A DNA stretch of 34,309 nucleotides from Methanoculleus marisnigri (GCA_002503885.1 DASQ01000096.1:1-34309); one strand, 5' to 3'; numbered from the stretch's first letter, positions 23,309-31,582 are shown. The notes: a model not told the origin generated them from the letters alone. A program made the numbers and translations.

Positions 23309-24502
23309 TCACACCCGCACGGACTCGCCGTGCTGGGCGATGTCCAGTCCGACATACTCTTCCTCTTCGGTGACGCGCAGGCCCATCACAGCATCGATGA
23401 CCTTCGCGATGACGTAGGTCGCGCCGAACGAGTAGGCCACAACCACGGCCACATCCACGAGCTGGATGAGGAACTGACCCGGGTTCCCGTAGAGCAGACC
23501 GTCTACGCCCCCTATTGCCGCGACCGCAAAGACCCCGGTCGCGAGGGCGCCGAAGATGCCGCCCATACCGTGGATCGCCCATGCATCGAGGCTCTCATCC
23601 AGGCCCCTCTTGACCCGGAAGAGCAGGGCCCCGTAGCAGACGAGACCGGCAGCGGCGCCGATCGGGATGGCGGCCATGGGCGTAACGAACCCCGCTGCCG
23701 GAGTGATGGCGACGAGGCCGGCGATGGCCCCGCTGATGATCCCGACCGAACCCGGCCTGCCGCGAACCCAGGCAGCGCAGAGCCAGGAGAGAGCCCCCGC
23801 GGCGGCAGCGATATTCGTCACGACGAACGCGTTTGCCGCAAGGCCGTTCGCGGTGAGGGCGCTGCCGGCGTTGAACCCGAACCACCCGAACCAGAGGAGC
23901 GCCCCGCCGAGGAGGACCATCGGGATGTTGTTCGGCTCCATGCCGTGTGAACCGAATCCGAGACGCTTTCCGATGACAAGCGCCAGTGCGAGCGCCGAGA
24001 AGCCGGAACTGATATGGACGACCGTTCCGCCGGCGAAGTCGAGCGCTCCAAGCTGCGCAGCCCAGCCCCCGCCCCACGCCCAGTGGGCGAGCGGATCGTA
24101 CACCAGCGTCGTCCAGAGCAGGCCGAAGATGATGAACGAACTCAGCTTCACTCGTTCGGCGACCGCCGACGTGACGATGGCCAGAGCCAGCCCGGCAATG
24201 ACCAGCTGGAAGACCATGAAGAGCAGGTCCGGGATGCCGTCGCCCTCCATCCCGACGCCATGCAGGAAGACGTAATCGAGGTTTCCTATCAGCCCGTTGA
24301 TATCGGTGCCGAAGGCCAGGCTGTAGCCGAAGACGACCCACTGGATGCTGACGAGGGCAAATGCGATGAACGCCAGCGCGAGCATGGAGATGAAGTTCTT
24401 CCGCCGCACGAGCCCGCCGTAGAAGAGCCCCACTCCAGGAGTCATCAGCATGACCATAGCCGCGCAGATGAGGACAAACGCCGTAGAGCCGGTATCAATC
24501 AT
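23309..24502 (-). CDS. amtB: Ammonium channel AmtB, copy 1 (short form)
   Basis: The 397-residue membrane protein has the eleven-helix Amt/Rh pattern and no cleaved signal peptide. Key blocks are GVGLFYGGLVRRKNFISM (about 25-42), the first pore histidine in LDFAGGTVVHISSGFSAL, MVLLGGALLWFGWFGFNAGSAL, and the second pore histidine in LDAWAIHGMGGIFGAL. It conducts ammonium/ammonia across the membrane under GlnK control. The ATG at 24502 is preceded by GGAGG seven bases upstream. It is followed by glnK and is divergent from the second amtB-glnK pair. The NrpR-type operator at 24564-24577 lies in its promoter. Confidence 0.95.
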   Translation of the reverse strand: MIDTGSTAFVLICAAMVMLMTPGVGLFYGGLVRRKNFISMLALAFIAFALVSIQWVVFGYSLAFGTDINGLIGNLDYVFLHGVGMEGDGIPDLLFMVFQLVIAGLALAIVTSAVAERVKLSSFIIFGLLWTTLVYDPLAHWAWGGGWAAQLGALDFAGGTVVHISSGFSALALALVIGKRLGFGSHGMEPNNIPMVLLGGALLWFGWFGFNAGSALTANGLAANAFVVTNIAAAAGALSWLCAAWVRGRPGSVGIISGAIAGLVAITPAAGFVTPMAAIPIGAAAGLVCYGALLFRVKRGLDESLDAWAIHGMGGIFGALATGVFAVAAIGGVDGLLYGNPGQFLIQLVDVAVVVAYSFGATYVIAKVIDAVMGLRVTEEEEYVGLDIAQHGESVRV

Positions 24503-24563
24503 GCCCCGGCCTCCGGGACGCCCGTGGATAGATTACGTAGGTAGCCGTCACCATTCATCGGAA

Positions 24564-24577
24564 GGAAGTCGCCTTCC
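24564..24577 (-). promoter_or_regulatory. NrpR-type operator of amtB1-glnK1
   Basis: GGAA (24564-24567), six bases, TTCC (24574-24577): an exact match to the GGAA-N6-TTCC operator of the archaeal nitrogen repressor NrpR described in Methanococcus. Its centre is 16 bp downstream of the centre of the TATA box at 24583-24590, so it overlaps the predicted transcription start, as expected for repression. No nrpR gene is in the window. Confidence 0.75.
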
Positions 24578-24582
24578 TAGAG

Positions 24583-24590
24583 TTATAAAT
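24583..24590 (-). promoter_or_regulatory. TATA box of amtB1-glnK1
   Basis: ATTTATAA on the minus strand, about 85 bp upstream of the amtB1 start, predicts transcription start near 24560, inside or next to the NrpR-type operator. The leader would be about 57 bases. Confidence 0.6.
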
Positions 24591-24790
24591 TTATCTCGTA
24601 CGGAGAGAACGTAGCTGCACCCCGGTTCTGTTTCACCGAACGCGTCATGGGGATAGAAGTTCCCCCAGAATACGGCCCGGAATACCCCCGGGCGGATCGG
24701 GTTCGTGCAGAGAACTGCAGGGCCCCGACCCCCTGCGTTACAGCCCTGCTCCCGACGTACGAGGGGGGACGATCCACACAAAATAGAAAG

Positions 24791-24798
24791 ACATAAAT
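24791..24798 (+). promoter_or_regulatory. TATA-like box of amtB2-glnK2
   Basis: ACATAAAT lies 16 bp (centre to centre) upstream of the NrpR-type operator at 24804-24817, the same spacing as in the divergent promoter. Predicted transcription start is near 24822, just before the gene. Confidence 0.5.
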
Positions 24799-24803
24799 GC
24801 GCA

Positions 24804-24817
24804 GGAAGGAACCTTCC
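24804..24817 (+). promoter_or_regulatory. NrpR-type operator of amtB2-glnK2
   Basis: GGAA (24804-24807), six bases, TTCC (24814-24817) match the NrpR consensus exactly. The six internal bases here are GGAACC, making the site GGAAGG-AA-CCTTCC, a perfect palindrome. It sits between the TATA-like box and the start codon, so bound repressor would block transcription initiation. Confidence 0.78.
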
Positions 24818-24843
24818 TTCTACCATATGCGATGCAGGTGAAT

Positions 24844-26262
24844 ATGGTGAATCTGAAACACGTACACATTATGCTGATCGTCGTCCTCCTGGCGATGCTG
24901 GTCACGCCGGTCCTTGCTCAGGACCCGACCGGGGCCGAGACCCTCGAGGGCGATCCAAACGCACCCGTCAACTTTGCATGGACCCTGATCTGTGGATTTC
25001 TGGTCATGTTCATGCAGGCCGGGTTTGCAATGGTTGAAACCGGACTGACCCGGGCAAAGAACGCCTCCAACATCATGATGAAGAATCTCGCGGACTTCTC
25101 GTTCGGCGCCCTCTCCTACTGGGCGGTCGGGTTCGCTCTGATGTTCGGCACCGCCTCCGGGATCACCGGGCTGCTCTTCGGCACGGACGGGTTCTTCCTC
25201 CTCGGGGACGCCTACGACGTGAGCACCATCGAACTCTGGTTCTTCCAGATGGTCTTTGCGGCAACGGCAGCCACCATCGTTTCGGGTGCGGTAGCGGAAC
25301 GGGTGAAGTTCTCCACGTACCTGATAGCGAGCGTCGCCATCACCGCGCTCATCTACCCCATCTACGGGCACTGGCTCTGGGGCGGCGGCTGGCTGAACAC
25401 CGCAGACTTCATGGTCAACCTCGGCGGCGGGTACGGTGCGCTCGACTTCGCCGGTTCCGGCGTCGTCCATGGCATCGGCGGTTTCATCGGCCTGGCAGGT
25501 GCCCTGCTCCTCGGTCCCCGGATCGGAAAGTTCAGAAAAGACGGCACGCCCGTGGCCATCCCGGGGCACGCCCTGACGTTTGCCGTACTCGGTGTCTTCA
25601 TCCTCTGGTTCGGCTGGTTCGGGTTCAACCCGGGAAGCACCCTTGCCGCCACCGAGCTGCGGATCTCGGTCATCGCTGCCAACACCGTACTGGCTTCGGC
25701 CGCGGGTGCGATCACCACGCTGTTCATCACCTGGTGGCGGTTCGGAAAGCCCGACGTCAGCATGACCGGGAACGGGGTTCTCGGCGGCCTCGTCGCCATA
25801 ACCGCATCCTGCGCGTGGGTGAGCCCATGGGCATCCGTCGTCATCGGCATCGTCGCCGGCATCATCATCTACGTCGGCGTCTGGCTCCTCGACTGGGTGC
25901 TCCACATCGACGATCCGGTGGGCGCGGTCTCCGTACACGGGTTCAACGGCGCCTGGGGATTGCTCGCGCTCGGCCTCTTTGCAGACGGCACCTACGGTGT
26001 ATATACCACCGAAGGTCCGCTGGTGACCGGGCTGCTCTACGGCAACGCCGGATTCCTGGCAGCGCAGGCCATCAGCATGGCGGTGAACTTCGCCTGGGCA
26101 TTCGGGCTAGGGCTTATCCTCTTCGCCGCCCTCAAGTATACGGTCGGCATCCGGGTCTCTCCGGCAGAAGAACTGCAGGGGCTTGACAGCGGAGAGCACG
26201 GGGTGAGCACCTATCCGAACTTCGTAGTCGCGGAGCCCACCCTGGACGGTGAGAAAGCATGA
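24844..26262 (+). CDS. amtB: Ammonium channel AmtB, copy 2 (long form with signal peptide)
   Basis: The product is 472 residues from the ATG at 24844. It starts with a hydrophobic, probably cleaved, segment (IMLIVVLLAMLVTPVLAQ), then a short outside stretch, then eleven membrane helices. Marker blocks are CGFLVMFMQAGFAMVETGLTRAKN, DFAGSGVVHGIGGFIGL with the first pore histidine, WFGWFGFNPGSTL, and DDPVGAVSVHGFNGAWGLLALGLF with the second. It has a longer N-terminus and C-terminal tail than copy 1, and different pore-lining residues, so the two are old paralogues. AGGTGAAT just before 24844 favours this start; the ATG at 24832 is the alternative. It overlaps glnK2 by 4 bp. Confidence 0.95.
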   Translation: MVNLKHVHIMLIVVLLAMLVTPVLAQDPTGAETLEGDPNAPVNFAWTLICGFLVMFMQAGFAMVETGLTRAKNASNIMMKNLADFSFGALSYWAVGFALMFGTASGITGLLFGTDGFFLLGDAYDVSTIELWFFQMVFAATAATIVSGAVAERVKFSTYLIASVAITALIYPIYGHWLWGGGWLNTADFMVNLGGGYGALDFAGSGVVHGIGGFIGLAGALLLGPRIGKFRKDGTPVAIPGHALTFAVLGVFILWFGWFGFNPGSTLAATELRISVIAANTVLASAAGAITTLFITWWRFGKPDVSMTGNGVLGGLVAITASCAWVSPWASVVIGIVAGIIIYVGVWLLDWVLHIDDPVGAVSVHGFNGAWGLLALGLFADGTYGVYTTEGPLVTGLLYGNAGFLAAQAISMAVNFAWAFGLGLILFAALKYTVGIRVSPAEELQGLDSGEHGVSTYPNFVVAEPTLDGEKA

Positions 26263-26597
26263 AGAAGATCGAAGCAATCATTCGGACAATGAAGTTCGAG
26301 GGCGTCAAGCACGCCCTCGAAGATGCAGGATTCGACTCCATGACCGTCACCGAGGTGAAGGGCCGCGGGCGGCAGAAGGGGATCGTCCAGCAGTGGAGGG
26401 GCGCCGAGTACGTCGTCGACCTGATTCCCAAGACAAAGATCGAGGTCGTGGTGGCGGATGCCGATGTCGAGAAGGTCGTCGACGTCATCGCCACCAGTGC
26501 GGCGACCGGCCAGATCGGAGACGGGAAGATCTTCATCATACCGCTCGAAGATGCGATCAGGGTCCGGACACGGGAGCGGGGTGATACGGCACTTTGA
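26259..26597 (+). CDS. glnK: P-II nitrogen regulator GlnK with T-loop tyrosine
   Basis: The 112-residue product is a full-length P-II protein. The T-loop GRGRQKGIVQQWRGAEYVVDLIPK (residues 35-58) carries Tyr51, and GDGKIFIIPLEDAIRVRT forms the C-terminal nucleotide-binding signature. It should sense ATP/ADP and 2-oxoglutarate and gate the AmtB encoded immediately upstream, whose stop codon it overlaps (ATGA). Compared with the minus-strand GlnK it differs in the T-loop tip, which suggests that each GlnK is matched to its own channel. A hairpin-plus-T-run terminator follows at 26672-26702. Confidence 0.93.
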   Translation: MKKIEAIIRTMKFEGVKHALEDAGFDSMTVTEVKGRGRQKGIVQQWRGAEYVVDLIPKTKIEVVVADADVEKVVDVIATSAATGQIGDGKIFIIPLEDAIRVRTRERGDTAL

Positions 26598-26671
26598 CCA
26601 ACGCACCCTACACCCACACCCCCCATGTGATTGCATCCGGGGCCCCCTCAAGCAAGTCAGAGGGCAAGTAT

Positions 26672-26702
26672 GTGCCCGATGTCCGGGCACCAACCCCTTT
26701 TT
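26672..26702 (+). terminator. Terminator of amtB2-glnK2 operon
   Basis: GTGCCCG (26672-26678) and CGGGCAC (26684-26690) form a 7-bp stem with a 5-base loop, followed within 8 bases by five T residues (26698-26702). A second run of six T lies at about 26714-26719. Confidence 0.6.
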
Positions 26703-26833
26703 ACACGTCCTCCCTTTTTTCAGGGCGGCACACCGTGCCCCCGAACTAGCCGAGACACGAACACACCACCCTTATGGCGTGATCAGGGTATGGATTGATG
26801 CATCTGAAGATCAAGATCTACCCGGGTGATACG

Positions 26834-27391
26834 ATGAGCACGCATCGGAGTCCGGCAGACATCCACCGGGTCTGTGCCCGCCTGCGGTCGGCAAAGGCCC
26901 GGGCGGAACTTGCAGATATCCTCTACCGGGAGGTCGCCGGCTACTCGCTCTTCGATCTCCAGGCGATGCGGGGGAGGGTGGAGCAGGACCTCAGGTCCGT
27001 CCCCGCGGGTTACCGGCGGCGCCTCTATCCCCGGATGATGGAGATGATCTTTGAGACGCATCACACCCTCATCGCCACCATGCGCCGGAGCGGTCTGGAA
27101 GTGCAGGACGAGCCGCTCACGGAGGAGTTCCTGGAATACTGCACAACGGTCGAGAGAACGTGCCTTGCCCGGGACGAGGAGGAGCAGCACCTCGAACTCC
27201 TCTACTTCCTCCTTGCCGCCTTCAACATGTTCGTCCTCGGACTCCCAGGCCACCCGGTGGGAACGCCGTTCCCCGGCGGGATCGAGGTCGAAATCAGGGG
27301 CGGCGAGTACCTCTGCCCCATCCGGGAGAAGGCCGACGATGTCGAGAACGCCCTCTGCCCCTACTGCCCGGCTAAGCAGAGCGACGATTGA
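26834..27391 (+). CDS. DUF2115 (UPF0305) family protein, function unknown
   Basis: The 185-residue product belongs to the methanogen-specific DUF2115 family. It is largely helical with a C-terminal cysteine cluster (YLCPIREKADDVENALCPYCPAKQ) that could bind a metal; the CPYCPA ending is the family's hallmark. No function is established. I chose the ATG at 26834, which has GGGTGAT just before it, although the spacing is short. The in-frame ATG at 26798 would add 12 residues. It is a single gene, convergent with the nitroreductase gene 62 bp downstream. Confidence 0.8.
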   Translation: MSTHRSPADIHRVCARLRSAKARAELADILYREVAGYSLFDLQAMRGRVEQDLRSVPAGYRRRLYPRMMEMIFETHHTLIATMRRSGLEVQDEPLTEEFLEYCTTVERTCLARDEEEQHLELLYFLLAAFNMFVLGLPGHPVGTPFPGGIEVEIRGGEYLCPIREKADDVENALCPYCPAKQSDD

Positions 27392-27453
27392 GGCGCGTAG
27401 GTGTCGCCGGGGCACCTTAAGCGTGATAAAAAAGATAATTCGGGTTACACGGC

Positions 27454-27984
27454 TTACTTTTCTTCCTCGTAGCGCTCGAAGAACGTGACCTCGTCGAGGA
27501 GTTTCTTGTTTGCGATCTGGATCTCCTCAGGGTATCCCGCGGGCACGAGGGATACAAGCGTGTACTCCTCCGGGACGTTGAGGAGTTTCCGGACATCCTC
27601 GGCGTAGTCCTTCTTCTCCCCCGCAACCCAGCAGGACCCGACCCCCCATGCCTGGAGCGCGAGGAGGAGCTGCATCGTCGCCGCACAGCAGTCTTCGAGG
27701 TAGTACTTCGCATCTCTCTTCCCGAAGACAGCGAAGCAGATGGGCGCATCGGCGATGAACCGGCCATTCTCGGCGAGGTCAGCGATCGCCCGCAGCGTAT
27801 CGCGGTTCTGGATGGTCCCAAAGAGCCAGGGCTGCTCGTTCCTGGCGGTCGGGGCAAGACGTGCGCAGTCGAGGGCATCCTTGATGGTCTTCTCCTCGAT
27901 AGGGTTGTCCTTGTACTTCCGCACGCTGTGCCTGCTCCTTATCACGGTGACACCAAGATTAACCGTTCCACCAATCGGACTCAT
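27454..27984 (-). CDS. Nitroreductase-family FMN protein
   Basis: The 176-residue product has the nitroreductase fold. It begins with the FMN phosphate-contacting RSRHSVRKYKDNPIEEKTI (residues 16-34), followed by CARLAPTARNEQPWLF, an AATMQLLLALQAWGVGSCWVAG helix and the VPAGYPEE segment near residues 150-157. These enzymes reduce nitro, quinone or flavin substrates; the natural substrate here is unknown. The ATG at 27984 would be almost leaderless from a TATA-like TATTTAG near 28008-28014. A GTG at 27942 is an alternative start just before the conserved part. Six T residues on the minus strand at 27427-27432 may terminate it. Confidence 0.85.
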   Translation of the reverse strand: MSPIGGTVNLGVTVIRSRHSVRKYKDNPIEEKTIKDALDCARLAPTARNEQPWLFGTIQNRDTLRAIADLAENGRFIADAPICFAVFGKRDAKYYLEDCCAATMQLLLALQAWGVGSCWVAGEKKDYAEDVRKLLNVPEEYTLVSLVPAGYPEEIQIANKKLLDEVTFFERYEEEK

Positions 27985-28040
27985 GCAACGATGGTGGGCA
28001 CTCCAGGCCTAAATACCTTGGGGAAAATCGGGGAGCGGCC

Positions 28041-29237
28041 TTAGAAGAGGCCCTGTATCATCTGCACCAGATTTGAGAAGCCGTCGACGATGACCACGGC
28101 CGGATCGATCCCGAGGACCGGGAAGATGAATATGAAGTAAGCGACGGTCCCGAGCGTGCTCCCGACGTTGGCGAGAGCAGCGACCAGCACCACCCGGAAG
28201 AGCGGGATCTTCCGCATCTCCGAGAAGGTCTCCGCCTCGAGGATCTTGCGCAACTCACCGGCGGCGGGCTTCCTGATCTTCGCCTCGACGATGGCCGCAA
28301 ACCATCCCGCCGCAAGCAGCGGGTTGAGCGACGTCAGCCAGGATATGGCAAATGCCGTGGCGGCCGAGATGGGATGCCCGCCGGCGAGCAGCGTGAATGC
28401 GGCGCTCAGGGCCCCGTTGATCAAGACCCAATAGAGGAGAGCGGTCAACAGAACGTCGAACCCCACACCCGAGAAGGCTATCGCGGCTATCAGGAGAAGG
28501 AAGAGGACGGTGACGCCCACCCCGAGGATCTTTGCCCACGGCAGGCCCTTCGCGTCGGCGGTCAGTCCCGGAAGCGGCGGCAGCGTCTCCGGCGCGTCAA
28601 GGTAACGCTGCACCCCCCGGATATGTCCGGCACCGACGACCGCCAGCACCCGTTCGTACCGGCCTCCGAGCATCAGGATCTGGTGAGTGAGATAGGCATC
28701 CCGTTCATCGATCAGGGCCTGAGCACCCCCGGGAGAGAACTTCCGGAACTCCTCCATCGCGGCACTCACCACATCCTGGTTCGTGAACTCGTCTACGTCG
28801 ATCTTCTGGCCCTCGACACTCACCATGGAGTACACCAGGGCCCCGAGGAGCTTGATCTTCTCCCAGATTCCCATCATGTCCCAGAACCGGGCAAGCGTGA
28901 TCCGGATATCCCGGTCGATGAGCGCCACGGGTTTCTGGTGCGCCTCAGCCTCCTCGATGGCGACCAGCATCTCGGCACCGGGTTTCACACCGGTCTCGAC
29001 GCCGATCCGCTGCTGGATGTAGGTAAGCACCCACTGGACGAGGAGCCTGCCGAAGTTCCCGCCTTTCAGGATATCCGTGACCGAGGGCTCGGCCACCTCC
29101 TGCGTGAGCGATATGAACCGGCCCCGGTCGAGTTCGACGCCGACGATGTCGGGCTGGAACTCCTCGATAGTGGATCGGACTTCTTCAACGCTCTTCTGCG
29201 AGACATGGGCCGTCCCGACGAGGCGGATCTCAACCAT
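28041..29237 (-). CDS. TraB/PrgY-family membrane protein
   Basis: The 398-residue product has the TraB domain in its N-terminal 230 residues. It shows GTAHVS (8-13), DIVGVELDRGRF (30-41) and the second histidine motif VVGAGHIRGVQRYL (about 200-213). These are the conserved GxxH/GxxHxxG motifs thought to form a metallohydrolase-like active site. The C-terminal half has about four to five membrane helices (LGVGVTVLFLLLIAAIAF, VLLTALLYWVLINGALSAAFTLLA and others). Bacterial TraB/PrgY shuts down peptide pheromone; the archaeal role is unknown. AGGTG precedes the ATG. The gene overlaps the end of the YkgJ-type gene by 8 bp and is last in the cobT-guaAa-ykgJ-traB series. Confidence 0.9.
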   Translation of the reverse strand: MVEIRLVGTAHVSQKSVEEVRSTIEEFQPDIVGVELDRGRFISLTQEVAEPSVTDILKGGNFGRLLVQWVLTYIQQRIGVETGVKPGAEMLVAIEEAEAHQKPVALIDRDIRITLARFWDMMGIWEKIKLLGALVYSMVSVEGQKIDVDEFTNQDVVSAAMEEFRKFSPGGAQALIDERDAYLTHQILMLGGRYERVLAVVGAGHIRGVQRYLDAPETLPPLPGLTADAKGLPWAKILGVGVTVLFLLLIAAIAFSGVGFDVLLTALLYWVLINGALSAAFTLLAGGHPISAATAFAISWLTSLNPLLAAGWFAAIVEAKIRKPAAGELRKILEAETFSEMRKIPLFRVVLVAALANVGSTLGTVAYFIFIFPVLGIDPAVVIVDGFSNLVQMIQGLF

Positions 29238-29772
29238 TGAGCACCTTTACACCTTCACTGTCGATGACGGCGCGCTTCCCCGGCGGCACCGTCGCGGTCC
29301 GGTAGACAGCACGGAGACCGGCCTCCTCTGCCCCTTCGGCTGCCTGCCGCCTGCAGAGGTCTGCCGCAGCATCGTGCGCGTCGCCGGGAGAGAGGGGTGT
29401 GCCGAGGCCGGGGCATTCCGAGACCAGCAGATCGTCGTCCACCAGCATAAACGGGTAGGTACGGCAGATCCACGGGCGATGGGCATAGACCGAGCACCGC
29501 CCGTCCCGGAGAAAGATACAGGCATCAGCCGTTCGCCTGATGCACCAGGCAAAGGTGTACTCCCCGCCGTTCCCGGCATCGATGAAGTCGGGGTAGGGCC
29601 CGGCGACCTCGTCCCAGGCCATCCCGGTCGCCGCCATGATTGCCCGAACCTCAGCAGGGCTCACCAGCACGAGGTTCGAGTCCTCCGCGACCCGCCGGCA
29701 GCAGGCACCGCACTCCCGGCAATGGAACCCGAAGGACCCCACCCGGTTCGCAACATCGTCTACTCCAGGCAT
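29230..29772 (-). CDS. YkgJ-type cysteine-cluster protein
   Basis: The 180-residue product carries the CxxCxxCC motif near its start (Cys18, 21, 24, 25 in HCRECGACCRR), and downstream cysteines in CIRRTADACIFLRDGRCSVYAHRPWICRTYPF. This cluster defines the YkgJ/CxxCxxCC family, presumed to bind zinc or an Fe-S cluster. The biochemical role is not established. Its start lies 13 bp inside the 3' end of guaAa, and its stop overlaps traB, so it is translated as part of this operon. Confidence 0.88.
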   Translation of the reverse strand: MPGVDDVANRVGSFGFHCRECGACCRRVAEDSNLVLVSPAEVRAIMAATGMAWDEVAGPYPDFIDAGNGGEYTFAWCIRRTADACIFLRDGRCSVYAHRPWICRTYPFMLVDDDLLVSECPGLGTPLSPGDAHDAAADLCRRQAAEGAEEAGLRAVYRTATVPPGKRAVIDSEGVKVLNG

Positions 29773-30314
29773 ATCCGGTCAAAATTCTCAAAGAGGAGCC
29801 GCCCGTTGACGGTATGGCTGACCTCCGGGTGCCACTGGACACCATAGAGGCGCTCATCGGGAGATGCCATCGCCTCCACACCGCAGATGACCGACTCTGC
29901 AAGTCGGACAAACCCTTCCGGAACCACCGAGACCTCATCCGCATGAGACGCCCATACATTGATCCGGTTCGGGTAGCCCTGGAGGAGGCTACTCTGCTCG
30001 AGGATATCTACCTCGACCGCACCGAATCCCCCACTCGCCCCCTGGCGGACTGCGCCCCCCCGGGCCGTCGCCATGATGTGCAGTCCAAGACAGATGCCGA
30101 GGACCGGGAGGCCAAGGTCGAGGTACGCGGGAGCGACCCCGATGCGGTCCAGGGTCGGGCCGCCGCCGAGGATGATGCCGCGGCAGCCCCGGGCGACCTC
30201 GGCCGGCGGCGTCTCATTGGAGATCATCGTGGTCTCGAGGTCCATATCACGGAGCGTCCTCAAGATCAGGTGGTTGAACTGTCCGTGATTGTTGACCACA
30301 TAGAGTGGAAGCAT
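29760..30314 (-). CDS. guaAA: GMP synthase glutamine amidotransferase subunit (archaeal GuaAa)
   Basis: The 184-residue product is a stand-alone class I glutaminase. It releases ammonia from glutamine for the separate GuaAb subunit, which converts XMP to GMP. It begins LPLYVVNNHGQFNHLILRTLRD as archaeal GuaAa does. The nucleophile is in GICLGLH (about residues 75-81), and the catalytic His-Pro-Glu is in YGVQWHPEVSHT (about 158-169). In bacteria this domain is fused to the synthetase; here it is separate and no guaAb gene is adjacent. The ATG at 30314 is supported by family length and by a TATA-like box about 26 bp upstream, implying a leaderless mRNA. Confidence 0.92.
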   Translation of the reverse strand: MLPLYVVNNHGQFNHLILRTLRDMDLETTMISNETPPAEVARGCRGIILGGGPTLDRIGVAPAYLDLGLPVLGICLGLHIMATARGGAVRQGASGGFGAVEVDILEQSSLLQGYPNRINVWASHADEVSVVPEGFVRLAESVICGVEAMASPDERLYGVQWHPEVSHTVNGRLLFENFDRICLE

Positions 30315-30336
30315 TGCGTATAGGTCGATGTAAAAG

Positions 30337-30343
30337 GGTATAG
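30337..30343 (-). promoter_or_regulatory. TATA box of guaAa, leaderless start
   Basis: CTATACC on the minus strand is centred about 26 bp before the guaAa ATG. It lies in the 37-bp gap behind cobT, so guaAa probably has its own promoter besides any read-through. Confidence 0.35.
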
Positions 30344-30351
30344 TCCTTCCC

Positions 30352-31368
30352 TCAGGCATACTTTGTGACGAAATCAAAGACTTTCCGGGTGATCTCCTCC
30401 GGATCGTGGCCCATCAGGTAGGCGAGCGTCAGAGCCCCGCCGGCACCCATCCCTTCCTTGACCTCACCGATGCAGTAGCGGGCGAGCCCGACGTGCCCGA
30501 TACCGGCGAAGTTCGGGTCGACGAAGTACGCGGTGGTGCCGACATCGGCGACCGAGCGGACGAACCCGGCGGTGGGGTCGTCCCTGACGTAGATCGTCGT
30601 CGCCAGGTGCGGCACCCGTCTCCCGAGCGCCTTTAAGGTAGCCGCGACGGCGAGCATCTGGGTCCCGCCGGCAAAGAGGATATCGCCGGTATACGCGCTC
30701 GCGATCCCTGCCGCCACCGGCATCATGGGGTCGCCCGCGGCGCGGAGGATCTCAAGGGGCCCTCTCGCGCCCGTCTCGTCTATCCGGGCGAGCACCTCCC
30801 TGCAGACGGCGTTTTTCAGGCCGACGGGGTTCTCGGCAAAGGCACTGCTGACCGAGGCGTCGTAGCCGAGCGCCCGAAGGACGCAGAGAGCGGTTGTCGT
30901 CCCGCCGGGAACGCACTCTCCGAGCATCAGGAAGTCGCTGTACTGCGAGAGAAGCCGGCCGACCGTCTCGCCCCGCTCAAAGAGGGGAGCGGCATGCGGC
31001 ACCGCGTCCTCCTTCCGGGGATCGCCGCCGGGGCTTCCGTAGACGTCCAGGCAGGGGACGGTGGGAGTGTGGGCGAGCCCCGCGTTGATGAGGACAGGGG
31101 CAAGCCCGGTCAGTTCCATCATGGACCGGGTGATGGTCGCCGGTGTCGGGCACCCGGTAGGCGTGTTCGGACGGGCCGGGACGCTCGTGATCGCGCCGGT
31201 CGTGACGAGCTCCGCGTCCAGGACCGGGGTGAGCAGGGTCTTTTCCGGGGTCGGCCCGGCGCCCGATATGCCGGGGACGGTGGAGAGCATGGTGTTGCCG
31301 AGGACGAGCGCCATCATCGGGCGGCATGGCCGGAACCCTGGATCTTCTGAGAGGAACGGGTGAGACAT
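30352..31368 (-). CDS. cobT: Archaeal-type nicotinate-nucleotide:dimethylbenzimidazole phosphoribosyltransferase family protein
   Basis: The 338-residue product matches the archaeal CobT family, which makes the alpha-ribotide of the cobamide lower ligand. Typical blocks are VLGNTMLSTVPGISGAGPTPEKTLLTPVLDAELV (about 22-55), PTGCPTPATITRSMMEL, GECVPGGTTTALCVLRALGYDASVSSAF and AGIASAYTGDILFAGGTQMLAVAA. The glycine-rich segment GECVPGGTTTA is the phosphoribosyl-binding region in this family. I chose the ATG at 31368 because homology begins there; the frame is open upstream, with other ATGs at 31491 and 31623, but that part is Pro/Arg-rich and unlike the family. CobZ and CobS are encoded divergently next door, which supports the cobamide role. 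Confidence 0.88.
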   Translation of the reverse strand: MSHPFLSEDPGFRPCRPMMALVLGNTMLSTVPGISGAGPTPEKTLLTPVLDAELVTTGAITSVPARPNTPTGCPTPATITRSMMELTGLAPVLINAGLAHTPTVPCLDVYGSPGGDPRKEDAVPHAAPLFERGETVGRLLSQYSDFLMLGECVPGGTTTALCVLRALGYDASVSSAFAENPVGLKNAVCREVLARIDETGARGPLEILRAAGDPMMPVAAGIASAYTGDILFAGGTQMLAVAATLKALGRRVPHLATTIYVRDDPTAGFVRSVADVGTTAYFVDPNFAGIGHVGLARYCIGEVKEGMGAGGALTLAYLMGHDPEEITRKVFDFVTKYA

Positions 31369-31493
31369 CAGGTACAGGGTAGGTGCCGCAGGATAGAAGA
31401 GATTGCTGTCGGGGGCGTGGCGGGACGGGGTGCGGGTGTCGGGTGTGAGCGAGGGGGGGCGCAGTTGCCGGGTATGCCGGAGCGTCGCCATCG

Positions 31494-31510
31494 AAAACCC
31501 AAAGGGTTTT
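31494..31510. promoter_or_regulatory. Inverted repeat between cobT and cobZ
   Basis: AAAACCC (31494-31500) and GGGTTTT (31504-31510) pair around three A residues. A second dyad, CCAAAGGG (31499-31506) and CCCTTTGG (31525-31532), overlaps it. Both lie in the divergent cobT/cobZ intergenic region and may be an operator for cobamide genes. There is no similarity to the bacterial cobalamin riboswitch that I can see. Confidence 0.35.
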
Positions 31511-31552
31511 TCTCGAACTCCGGCCCTTTGGCCCGTCGTTAAATCCAAACGC

Positions 31553-31560
31553 CAAAATAC
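31553..31560 (+). promoter_or_regulatory. TATA-like box of cobZ-cobS, leaderless start
   Basis: CAAAATAC is centred 26 bp before the cobZ ATG at 31583, so the transcript probably starts at or next to the start codon. No Shine-Dalgarno sequence is seen before the ATG, in agreement. Confidence 0.4.
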
Positions 31561-31582
31561 CTCCCCCCTCAATACTTGAACA

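Noticed and set aside
31369..31582. Cobalamin riboswitch before the cob genes
   Set aside because: No B12-box-like sequence is seen, and cobZ appears to be transcribed from its own start codon, leaving no room for a leader RNA.
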